This document shows positions 1 through 9,447 of a stretch of 64,000 bases of DNA, piece after piece. Both the position numbers and the translations under genes were made by a program. The stretch lies in the NCBI RefSeq assembly GCF_000715075.1, contig NC_134103.1, forward strand, positions 51,948,730 to 52,012,729, given 5' to 3'. This DNA is from Nicotiana tabacum (lineage: Eukaryota; Streptophyta; Magnoliopsida; Solanales; Solanaceae). The first letter of the stretch is position 1; every line of letters begins with the position of its first letter. The notes beneath the pieces are model-generated. The model did not search any database. It was not told where the DNA came from and saw only the letters and a program-made list of their open reading frames with translations.

Positions 1-3000
1 ACTACCCGTCCCATGCCTATGGTCCAGGAGGCGTTTGGACCTCTATTTTGGGTGGTTCTAGACTTAACTTAGGTTGCTCAAAATGATAAAACTAGGCGAC
101 ATACAAAACAAGTTGGACTTCATGTGAAGGCAATTAAGGGCTCAAGTTAGCCTCCACACTTAGACAACAAATGCACGGAAACAAATTAGGCGTTTGACAG
201 TTTCAGAATTGAGACAAGTTAAAGCCATTAAGCCCTATAGACATGGTTTCTATGTGACCTTGGGTTTCAAACGTGCAGGCAGTTTCAGAGCAAGATGCCA
301 TTTTAGATACAATTTCAAAGCGACTACACAGTCTGTCTGTTGATTAAAGATTATAAGCGATTAAACCTATAGACATGATATCTAGGTGATTTACACAGTA
401 GTTGGCAGTGATAACTATTAAAGATTCTCAGAATTACTCAGTTTGATCCTATAGGCATGCTTTCTAATAGTGGGAACAAAACAGTGTTGAAAGTTCAATA
501 TTAACACTTAAAAGCGAGTGGTATTACCATATAGGCAGGATTTTTAACGATTAATGATTGAAATTGATTTTTTTAATACTTAGCTCCTATAGGCATGTCT
601 CCTAAATGGAAATTATAATAGCGAATTAACCAATTAAATCCCTATAGGCATGATTTCTAAATGCAGATTTTGTAGAACATAAGCTAACATAGCCCTATAG
701 TCATAGTATCTAATGAATATGCTGCATTTATGTAAATTGAAAGATTGGTCATTGAAACTTTATTTCTTATAGGCATGGTATCTAACAACACATAGGAGCA
801 GAACATGTTGAGTAAATTAAACACCTATAGGCAGGATTTCTACCCGTTCATGCAAATATTAGAATAAACCCATTTTTCCAATTTTACTAACACCCCAATT
901 GTTATTACAACATTATTACAGGCCCAATGAATGAATCAAATTACAAAAAAAAAGATACAAATAACTATAGTGGGCCTAAGACAGGCCCAAAGTGTACCCA
1001 GCCCAGCCAGACTTTCCGTTATGTATCCATACAGGTTTCAACACAGCCCAAAAACAAAAAGAGAACTCGGATGATACCCAACAGCCATAGTTGATCAAAA
1101 GATTCAGAAAACAATCATTTACACAAGCCATTTAGCTTATCCAGTAGGCATAGAGAGGGACAGATTTGAGCAGTCAAGAAGAAAGTGGCCAAGAACCTTA
1201 GGCCCTAGTGTGTCAGAGTTCACAAGGGTCTCAAAGTAGACCCCGAGCAGCGCTCACACTAGGGAGGTTAATAGAGATATTTTAGGAGGCCTTAGATTTT
1301 AGCCGGCCAAGAATTAGAGACTTAGAACAGGGAAACAACCAATGAAAATAGTAGCAAAGTAACAAGGTTTAGAAAAGTGCATTTACATTTTCTGGAGTCA
1401 AACACTACAAAGTGATCACATAATGGACATATCAACACAGAGGGTGCATGAGTTCAAGAAACTAGTTGATGCTACAAGTTCTCACATAACACATTGGGGC
1501 ACGGTATATTTGTAAGAGGCAAGGATTCTTAAACTTCTGGGATAACAAAGTTAATGAGCAAAGAGACATTAGGCCAGCAAGACAAACAATTATCATTAAA
1601 TCAACAAGTTCAAACCTAAGGATCAAGTTATGCTAAACACTAGGGCTTAAATAGTACAACTTATACTAATGAGGCAAGCAGAATCATAATTTAGGCAAAA
1701 CTAGTCTGAGAGGTTCCACTTAATTTCTAGGGGTATAGAATTGAGCAGAGTGAGAACATACTGAGTGACAAACATAGTCATAGGGACAAATTACAACTAG
1801 AGTGAAGGCTTTAACAGATTAGGGCATACTATTAACATAAATTAATCACTAAGAAATTCAGAATCAGGCAGGAAACCGGATTAGGTCCCATAGCCTATGC
1901 AAACACTCAGATTGTCAACACATTAAGCTAAACATGCTTCAAACTATCTAAATTGCCTAAGTTAGATACAAAGACATTTTTAGAACTAACAGTTTAGGCG
2001 TGAGACAATGCTAGAGAAGTTCATACTATAGGCAGAATCATACATGAAGAGAGTCAAGGGATTATATCAAGTCATGCAATTTCAGAAAATATAGATATGC
2101 CAATTAGAACATAATGGAATAAACATTGTGAAAGTTGAGAAACTAACCAGTTATTGCTCAAAAAATAAGAAAAGAACAGCAATATGACCCAGAATCCCAG
2201 ATGCGTCAAGTTCCTAAGGGTTTCAAAGAACCCAGGGCACTGCTCACATCAAGAAAGGTCGGAAAAGTAGGAAATCCGGTGGCCTTGGCTTGCAGCCGGC
2301 CAAGAGCCAAAAACAAGAGAATGAATGAACACAGAGTAAAACCCTAATTTTTTAGTAGTGATTTTAGCGATTGAAGTCCTTTTCTTAGAAGGGAATGGGG
2401 GAGGGGTTTATATAGGAGTAAAATCGAACATCAAACAAGGGAGAGAAAGCGATTTAAGCAACAAATAAGGTAAATAAACATGCAAATCAATCAAAAAATC
2501 AATTTAAGGGATCTGTAAACCCTAGTTTCTAGGGAAAGTGAAAATCAACAGAATATAAACAAATAATCGGACTCACAGTAGCATAGGACGAATATAGACA
2601 GAATAATACTCAAAAATAGGGTTTTAAACCTATTTTGGTTCAATTTTGAAGAGATCTGCTTGCCATGTTTAGGCAAGCACTGTAGGAGAACAACCAGTAC
2701 CAAAAAGAGGTCGAATATGGCAAGAAGTGATAATCAAATCCCATATTCAGTGGGATTAGGAGAAGATTTTAAGGGCGGCGGGTTTAGAGTTATTCAGAGA
2801 GGGAGGGGAGGTTGAGAGAATATGAGGGCGGCGGGTTATGAGATTATGGTTTAGGGTTTCTGGGAGGGTAATTAAAAGGGAGAGAAATAACAAGGGTCGT
2901 TGATCTTGAGAGATCAACGGCCAGGATTAAAAGAATAGGGAGTGGGGCAGGTCAATTAACGGGTACCGACCGAGTTTTTGGGTTAAGGGGTTGTTGGTTT

Positions 3001-3544
3001 GGGCTGGGGTTATTGGGCTAGGGTATTGGGATTTTTTGGGCCATTTATTTGGTCCGGAATTGTTTAGAAATTGGGGCTAGTTTTTAAATACCCAATATTT
3101 ATCAAAAAATAATTTATAAAAGTAATTAATAAATATAAAAAATATTACTTGTGCACAAAAATGATTGAAAATAATAACTTGGCATTATAAAAATAAAAAA
3201 AATTATTTTGGCACAAATAATGTAATTATACATGAATATAGGCTATTTAGCTTATAAATGCAAATGTAATTATAAAATAAAATGGAGTAAAATGTTATAA
3301 AACATACATGTTGGTGTAAACAATAAGTTTGGATGATTAAATCATCATAAAAAATAATTTTAAGGATAATTATTGGATATTTATACAATAAAATGCAGAA
3401 AGAAATTAATTTAAAGCTTTTAAAAATTATGGAAAATTATGAAAAAATGCTTGTATAGGTTTATAAACTAAATGATGATGCAAATATACTATTTTTGAAA
3501 CTATATATATTTTAAAAATATGAGGAAAAAATTGAGTATCAACA
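1..3544 (-). repeat. 3' LTR of element A, truncated by window start
   Basis: Matches 15075-18658 over its whole length with scattered substitutions (by eye about 95-97% identity). Window base 1 aligns with 15075, so roughly 540 bp of this LTR lie outside the window. The inner end is TGTTGATAC when read on the minus strand, next to a purine-rich tract. The U3 side (about 3060-3540) is very AT-rich. A regularly spaced CCTATAGGCATG motif occupies 233-840. No gene is visible; short open frames here are chance. Confidence 0.9.
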
Positions 3545-3561
3545 GCTGTCCCTCTTTACCC
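3545..3561 (-). other. Polypurine tract of element A
   Basis: Read on the minus strand this is a purine-rich run, GGGTAAAGAGGGACAGC, directly before the 3' LTR start TGTTGATAC. It primes plus-strand DNA synthesis in LTR elements. Element B has a closely related tract at 51419-51434 in the same place, which supports the boundary. Confidence 0.8.
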
Positions 3562-3656
3562 GGTAATGATGAAAGAGTTGTCGGGTAAAGAAATGATGAC
3601 CGATTTTGACCGAATGGGGTGATTTGAAAAAATAGAGGCAAACTCCGATTTCTGAG

Positions 3657-3706
3657 TTGCCTACATATCCCTGGTTTTACAGGAATCAGGCTGTGTGTAG
3701 TTCTGG
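3657..3706 (-). other. Structured cassette, LTR-proximal copy (element A)
   Basis: On the plus strand the core is GCCTACATATCC, a short hairpin CCTG-N6-CAGG (3670-3673 and 3680-3683), GAATCAGG, then TGTAGTTC. The outer arms CTACA (3661-3665) and TGTAG (3696-3700) are complementary. In other copies here the arms read CTACG and CGTAG, so both arms changed together. It lies about 110 bp from the LTR. Confidence 0.6.
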
Positions 3707-4089
3707 ATCCAACGGTGGAATAAGCCGATAAAGTTGTTATAGGAACGGACAAGCTCTTCTGGATAGGACGATATCGGAATTGTGAATGGATGTACCTTGG
3801 AACGGTTATGGGTATTTGAACGTTCATCAAGTGGAAATGGGTAATGAATGGTGGTTGGACCGTATTTGAGGTACTTACAGGGTGTGAATATTGAACGGAA
3901 ACTGGAGCGAAGATTGCTCCCATTGGGAGACGGTTACCTCCTGGATTACCTGCAAAACTTAAATACAATGCATGCAGGTGTATATTGTGATAATTCAAAC
4001 ATGATGCAAATTCTCTTTTGACCATGAAAGTTGTCTTTGGACGATGGGGATGATGTCCTTAGACCATGATGTAGCTTAGTCTTATGTAA

Positions 4090-4790
4090 GATCGGGGACA
4101 GAGCTTAGCCCGAGGTGGAGAATAGTGCTAGATTTCAAGTAGCATAGCATTTGGGGTTAAGCAAGGAAAGTCAGAGCTTAGCCTTATGTTACTAGGGAGG
4201 CAATGCTTAGCCTCACGCGAAGTGGGAGACGATGATTGGTATCATGTAATTGAGAAGGCGGGGCTTCGCCTCATGCAGGATGGGAGACAATGCTTAGTCT
4301 CCTCCAAGGAAAGGCAGTGCTTAGCGTTGTGCAAGATGGAGGCAGGGCTTAACCTCATGCAAAATAGAGATAATGCTTAGTCTCATGCAGGGGAAGGCAG
4401 TGCTTAGCCTTATGTAATTAGGGAGGCAATGCTTAGCCTCATGCGAAGTGGGAGATGATGATTGGTCTCATGCAATTGAGGAGGCGGGGCTTAGCCTCAT
4501 GGAGGATGGGAGACAATGCTTAGTCTCATCCAAGGAAAGGAAGTGATTAGCCTTGTGCAAGATGGAGGCAGGGCTTCGCCTCATGCAAAATTGAGACAAT
4601 GCTTAGTCTCATGCAGGGGAAGGCAAAGCTTAGCCTTATGCAATTAAGGAGGCAGGGCTTAGCCTCATGCAAAATGGATACAATGCTTAATCTCATACAG
4701 GGGAAGGCAGTGCTTATCCTTATGCAATTGAGGAGGCGGGGCTTAGCCTCATGCAAGATGGAGACAATGCTTAGTCTCATGCAATGAACA
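4090..4790 (-). repeat. 28-bp tandem array in 3' UTR of element A
   Basis: About 21 clear monomers of 27-30 bp between 4195 and 4787, with weaker units back to about 4090. The consensus on the plus strand is of the type GGAGGCRRNGCTTAGCCTC followed by ATGCAARAT. Monomers alternate between classes with arms GAGGC/GCCTC, GAGAC/GTCTC and AAGGC/GCCTT, each a 5-bp stem around an 8-nt loop. The eight monomers from 4195 are repeated in the same order from 4421, giving a 226-bp higher-order unit. Open frames run through the array on both strands only because stops are rare in the unit. Confidence 0.9.
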
Positions 4791-5163
4791 TATAATAAGT
4801 AGTAGCAGAGTATTTCTTAGATGGAAATGTGTTTGCGCTTGGCCGCTTTGTCGTTATGAAGACAATGCTCCTGAGGTGTGCCCGAATTTGAGAATATTTC
4901 TTGTTCTTGCATCCAAAGGACAATCGTGAGTTTTAAGGGGGAAGGTTGGTTCGTGCCTCCGCCTGCCCGCTTTGCTTTGATCTATATCGAAGTCCTACTT
5001 GAGTTACCACGGGTAGCATCTGGATGTTTCATAAAAATAAAGTTTTGGAAAATATGTGTGCATATGATGAATGTAGCTATTTAAAATACATTAGTATGCA
5101 ATATCGGATAAATTAGATAAACCAATGACTGTGACAATTTAGAGACATTGTGAGTTCCTTAGG

Positions 5164-5295
5164 ATTTTGAGGGTCCTCCTCAAAATTCTGCCCCAGTTTA
5201 CTTAGGCAATTCTCTGACCGTTCTGCATATGATGACGTTGGCTGGACTTGCTCCGAAATTTTGAGGGTCCTTCTCAAAATTCTGCCCCAGTTTCT
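5164..5295. repeat. Duplicated perfect hairpin in 3' UTR
   Basis: Two copies about 91 bp apart of a sequence of the form ATTTTGAG, a 7-nt loop GGTCCTC or GGTCCTT, CTCAAAAT, followed by TCTGCCCCAGTTT. Each copy is an 8-bp perfect inverted repeat; the copies differ in the loop and beyond. Confidence 0.8.
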
Positions 5296-5344
5296 GGTTG
5301 TGGGAAAAATGAAATTTTTATTGAATTATGACCGAACCCACAGG

Positions 5345-5392
5345 GCTGCCTATGTATCCCCTCTTAAACGGGAATCAGGTCGAGCGTAGTTC
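5345..5392 (-). other. Structured cassette, integrase-proximal copy (element A)
   Basis: Same layout as the cassette at 3657: GCCTATGTATCC, inner CCC/GGG pairing, GAATCAGG, then GCGTAGTTC. The outer arms CTATG (5350-5354) and CGTAG (5385-5389) pair with one wobble. It ends 30 nt from the integrase stop at 5423-5425. Element B has a cassette at exactly that distance. Confidence 0.6.
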
Positions 5393-5422
5393 AATTACAT
5401 CAGATGAAGAAATGCGAACATT

Positions 5423-6720
5423 CTAAACATAATATCTTTTGACTGCATCTGAATTGATAGGCTTTGGCCAAACCTCTCCGTCCATTTCTACGAGTATGAG
5501 TGCTCCTCTTGTTAGTACTCTATGAACCATGTAGTGCCCTTGCCCATTGGGTGAAAATTTCCCTTTGGCTTCATCTTGATGCAGGAAGATCCGCTTCAGT
5601 ACCAGCTGCCCCGATGCAAACTGTCTAGGTTTGACCCTTTTGTTGAAAGCTATGGACATCCTATTCTGATCGAGTTGACCATGGCACACTGCATTTATTC
5701 TTTTCCCGTCAATGAGAATCTAATTGTTCATAGCGGCTTCTTATCCATTCTGCATCACTGAGTTCAACTTCTTGTATAATTCTTAAAGAAGGAACTTCAA
5801 CCTCGGTAGGAATGACAGATTCGGTACCATAGACCAGCAAATAGGGAGTTGCCCCGGTTGATGTGCGGACTGTGGTACGGTACCCCAATAAGGCAAATGG
5901 TAACTTCTCGTGCCATTGCTTGTGGTTGTCTACCATCTTCCTCAGTATTTTCTTGATATTCTTGTTTGCAGCCTCTACGACTCCATTCATTTGAGGCCTG
6001 TATGCTGTGGAATTCTTGTGCTTGATTTTGAAGGTCTCGCACATAGCTTTCATTAGGTCACTGTTGAGATTGGCGGCATTGTCGGTGATGATGGACTCTG
6101 GAACCCCGAATCGGAAAACAATACGATCTCTGACAAAATCTGCGATGACTTTCTTCGTTACAGCTTTGTAGGATGCAGCTTCGACCCATTTTGTGAAGTA
6201 GTCTATGGCAACTAAAATGAACCTGTGCCTGTTTGAAGTGGCGGGCTCGATTGGTCCAATGACGTCTATTCCCAAGCGGCTAAAGGCCAAGGTGCACTCG
6301 TTATATTGAGTTTATTTGGCAGCACCGGTATTATATCTGCATGTATTTGGCACTGATGAAGTTTCTGGACACACCTGATGCAGTCTGTTTCCATAGTCAC
6401 CTAAAAACAACCTGCCCTCAGTATCTTCTTGGCTAAAATGAAACCATTCATGTGTGGTCCGCAAGTTCAAGAGTGTATCTCTTCGAGCAGTTTGGAAGCT
6501 TCTTTGGCGTCAACACACCGTAATAAACCTCTGGAGTCGTTCTGTATAGAATTCCTCCACTTTGGAAGAAATAGTTGGACAATCTTCGGAGCGTGCATTT
6601 TTAGTATGATTTGCATACTCCGGGTACTCTCCTTTTGCCAAGTACTTCTTGCTATCATGGAACCATGGATTCCCATCTGCTTTTTCTTCAACATGAGCAC
6701 AGTAAGCTGGCTGATTATGA
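5423..6720 (-). pseudogene. Integrase of element A, disrupted
   Basis: Minus-strand integrase in pieces. The N-terminal part (about 6390-6720) keeps CVDAKEASKLLEEIH and the following CGPHMNGF-like segment, but with stops and frame changes. The catalytic core (5709-6290) reads well: GIDVIGPIEPA, DYFTKWVEA, ITDNAANLNSDLMK and YRPQMNGVVEAANK supply the D, D and E residues of the DDE site. The C-terminal part (5423-5689), with NKRVKPRQF and KPINSDAVKRYYV, is typical of Tat integrases and ends at a clean stop. A frameshift near 5700 separates core from C terminus. No chromodomain follows, as expected for Tat. The enzyme would insert element DNA into chromosomes in the nucleus; this copy cannot be made whole. 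Confidence 0.88.
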
Positions 6721-6759
6721 ATCCTTACTAGAATGTGGTCGATGTAATTCTTGTCCGGA

Positions 6760-7141
6760 TGCTGTATCATGGAGGACAAAGTGGCCAATGCATCTGCGAA
6801 CTCATTCTAGATTCTCGGGACATGTCTAAACTCTATCTTCGTAAACCTCTTCATAATCTCTTGCATGTGATATAGATATGGTAATATCTTGGTATTCTTT
6901 GTAGCCCATTCTCCCTGCACCTGATGTACCAGAAGATATGAATCACCAATTACCGGTAATTCCTGGTGATTCATGTCAACGGCCAAATTAAGCCCTAATA
7001 TGTAAGCCTCATGTTCTGCCATATTATTGGTGCATAGAAATCTGAGTTTCGCGGATACCAGATAATGTTAACCTGTTTCTGACACCAAAATGGCTCCAAT
7101 AATCCTTTGAAGTTTGCAGCTCCATCGAAAAACATTCTCCA
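6760..7141 (-). pseudogene. Archaeal-type RNase H (aRNH) of element A
   Basis: Starts at the segment MFFDGAANFKG near 7136, which has the first catalytic Asp. It continues in 6807-7022 with MAEHEAYILGLNLAVDM (catalytic Glu), LPVIGDSYLLVHQVQGEW (catalytic Asp) and FRHVPRI, then NEFADALATL (last Asp) after a stop near 6805. This is the extra RNase H of Tat elements, placed between the RT-linked RNase H and integrase. It would degrade RNA in RNA/DNA hybrids. Stops and frame changes show it is dead. Confidence 0.82.
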
Positions 7142-7240
7142 TCTGTCGTAGGCTTCGGCAATATCTTCTCCTACGAATGATACTTCTTCATCAAGAAAAT
7201 GTGCCTTTGGAAATGATATTTCTTCACCAACTTGTTCATT

Positions 7241-8093
7241 TTACTCCATGACATCATCCACATATACCTCTATCTCCTTGTGTTTCATGTCATGGAAAAT
7301 AGTTGTCATGGCCCTCATATAAGTGGCCCCAGCATTCTTTCGACCAAATAACATTATTTTATAGCAGTACACCCCCCACGGTGTAATAAAAGCTGTCTTT
7401 TCCGCATCCTCTTCATCCATCCAGATCTGATGATATCCCGCAAAGTAATCCATAAAGTATTGGAGTTCATGCTTGGCGCAGTTGTCGATCAGTATGTGTA
7501 TGTTGGGTAACGGGAAATCATCTTTGGGACTTGCTCTATTTAGGTCCCGATAATCGACGCATACTCTGACTTTCCCATCCTTCTTCGGAACTGGCACGAT
7601 GTTAGCCAACCAAGTTAGATATTCAACCACTTTGAGAACCTTAGCTTTGGTCTGCTTGGTGAATTCTTCTTTGATTTTTAGACTCATATCTGGATTGAAC
7701 TTTCTGAGCTTCTGCTTTACGGGCGGAAACATTGGGTTGGTGGGTAGTTTATGAGCCACTATCGACATGCTCAAACCAGTCATATCATCATAAGACCATG
7801 CAAAAATGTCTTCATATTCTTTCAGGAAATGAGTGTATTCTTCTTTCTCTGATGGTGACAGGTGAATGCTTATGCGAGTTTCTTTGACTGTTTCGGAATC
7901 TCCCAATTTGACTATCTTAGTTTCGTCCAGGTTGGACTTAGGTTTGTTCTCAAAATCTTCAACTTCTCTAACAATTTCCTCAGGTATTATATCCTCTTCT
8001 TCTATTTCTTTCGAGTCACTATCCTTATGTTGCGCTGTCTCATTACATGTCACAGTTGTTGGTTCATCACGGTAAGAAATAGTATTTCTGTAG
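7241..8093 (-). pseudogene. Reverse transcriptase of element A, C-terminally deleted
   Basis: From the putative splice acceptor at 8093 the frame carries VTCNETAQ, a spacer rich in Glu and Asp, FAWSYDDMTGL, then RT motifs: VRVCVDYRDLNRASPKDDFPLPNIH, FMDYFAGYHQIWM, TPWGVYCYKIMLFGRKNAGATY and EVYVDDVM, which holds the catalytic YVDD. The frame stops four residues later. Directly upstream on the plus strand comes sequence matching the end of the RNase H region of element B (PDEEVLF-like). About 0.8 kb encoding the RT thumb and first RNase H is therefore missing. The YVDD site is intact but the enzyme would be truncated. Confidence 0.88.
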
Positions 8094-8280
8094 AGAGAAA
8101 AATGTAGAGAATAGTAATAAATAATAAAATAGCAAACCATTGATAGTTATCAAGATGTCAAACAAAAGCGATTTTTAATGGTTCAAACAAATGTTTCAAA
8201 ACAAAATACTGAAAATGTTTTAAAAATGCTCATAAGAATTGTTTTTAAAATAAATGACACTAGCATCCAGGCTACCCCGG
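8094..8280 (-). other. Putative Ogre-type intron of element A
   Basis: Between the G-patch frame and the RT frame lies AT-rich sequence with many stops. On the minus strand it ends in a pyrimidine tract and CTCTCTACAG, a good 3' splice site, right before the RT frame. Element B has the same arrangement ending TTTTTCTTTTCAG. Ogre elements are known to splice an intron between protease and RT. The 5' splice site is not certain; a GT near 8270-8280 would fit. Confidence 0.6.
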
Positions 8281-8283
8281 AAC

Positions 8284-8682
8284 TCAGTGGGCCCTTGATG
8301 GTATGGCAGTCCAGTTCTTGAGAACAGCTCCCTTCTCCACTGTCTGGATGACGAGGCCTTCTTCCTCCTCCTCCTCAACTATTACACTGCAGTCCATGTC
8401 TTCATCTTCCAAGAATAGATTCCTTAAACCAGCTAGCGCTTCATCTTCTTCGGATCCCCACATCATATCAGCATGATGGAAGGATTGGCTCAAATATGGT
8501 ATCGGCTGCTCGAGGGGGTAATAAGGACCACGCCATGGTGGTGACCAATTTTGATACTCATGCCAGGTGTATTTATATCCCATTCTAAAGGTCGTGCCGT
8601 GAGGTTTTAACTGTATTAATTTGGTGATCCCTTGGAGATTCTTGCCGAGACCCTTGCCGGGTTCATACCATGTCCATGCCAA
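8284..8682 (-). pseudogene. G-patch and acidic segment of element A Gag-Pro
   Basis: The frame begins with AWTWYEPGKGLGKNLQGI, a degenerate G-patch (WxPGKGLG), and ends in an acidic stretch with repeated Glu, EDMDCSVIVEEEEEEGL. It follows the protease in the same frame after several stops. G-patch motifs bind RNA and occur after the protease in some retroviruses and in Tat elements. The role here is inferred. It ends just before the putative intron. Confidence 0.7.
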
Positions 8683-9441
8683 TATGCTTTCTATTTTGCT
8701 ACTCCATTATTTGTCCTTCTCGATCACGTTAACACGCTCAATGCAATGGTAAGTCTCTCCCCCTAACTTCCTCCTATTCTTCACAACCGGGAAAGTCTGG
8801 TTGGTGTAAATAGGGTTACTCCCGTCTCCATGAATGATCACCTCCTAATGATTCCATTCGAACTTCACAGCCTGATGCAAAGTAGACGCTACAGCCCTAG
8901 CGGCATGTATCCAAGGTCATCCCAATAGCAGATTGTATGAGGCGGATATGTCGAGCACTTGGAATTCAACATCAAAACAAGTTGGACCCATTTGTAAGCA
9001 GAGGTTGGTTTCTCCAATTTTGGCCCTTTAAGACCCATCGAACGCTTTTACATTCATAGTTCCTGCTCGTATCTTATGCAAACCTTTACCTAACCTCTTC
9101 AAAGTAGTCAACGGGTAGATGTTGAGACTTAAACCCCCATCTATCAGGACCCTGTCAATGAGTTTGTCTTCACACTGTAATGTGATATGCAACGCCCTAT
9201 TATGCCTCAACCCTTCTGGTGGCAATTCATCTTCGTGGAAAGTGATCTTATGGCTTTCCAATACTTGTCCTACCATGTTGGCAATCTCTCCACTGGTAAT
9301 GTTGTTGGGTTCATAAGCCTCATTCAACACTTGCATCAACGCGTTCCTGTGTGCCTTAGAATTCTGCAGTAGTGATAGAATGGATATCTGAGCAGGAATT
9401 TTGTTCAAATGATCGACCACAGAATACTCCCTTGCTTGCAC
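8683..9441 (-). pseudogene. Aspartic protease of element A
   Basis: The frame 9028-9441 contains EYSVVDHLNKIPAQISILSL, then LPPEGLRHNRALHI and the catalytic segment VLIDGGLSLNIYPLTTLKRL, followed by MNVKAFDGS. Asp-Gly-Gly in place of Asp-Ser-Gly is common in this lineage. Downstream in the same frame come a FQVLDISASYNLLLG flap region and PWIHAARAV, interrupted by in-frame stops (for example near 9025). It would cut the Gag-Pol precursor. Confidence 0.8.
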
Positions 9442-9447
9442 CTTTCT

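Larger units (their letters stand above)
3562..5422 (-). other. 3' UTR of element A
   Basis: About 1.9 kb between the integrase stop and the PPT with no retroviral-type domain. It holds two structured cassettes (3657-3706 and 5345-5392), a 28-bp tandem array (about 4090-4790) and a duplicated perfect hairpin (5164-5295). Long variable 3' UTRs with tandem repeats are known for Tat/Ogre elements and are thought to seed satellite DNA. A 174-codon open frame on the minus strand (3501-4025) crosses the PPT into the LTR and resembles nothing, so I do not call it. Confidence 0.75.

Noticed and set aside
3501..4025. 174-codon open frame on the minus strand between integrase and the LTR
   Set aside because: It crosses the PPT and LTR edge, contains a structured cassette, has no domain or sensible composition, and element B has no counterpart.
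4547..4787. Repetitive open frames on both strands of the 28-bp array
   Set aside because: They follow from the repeat having few stops. The paired changes fit stem-loops, not a protein.
4090..4790. CRISPR-like array
   Set aside because: Monomers are contiguous without unique spacers, and the context is a plant retrotransposon.
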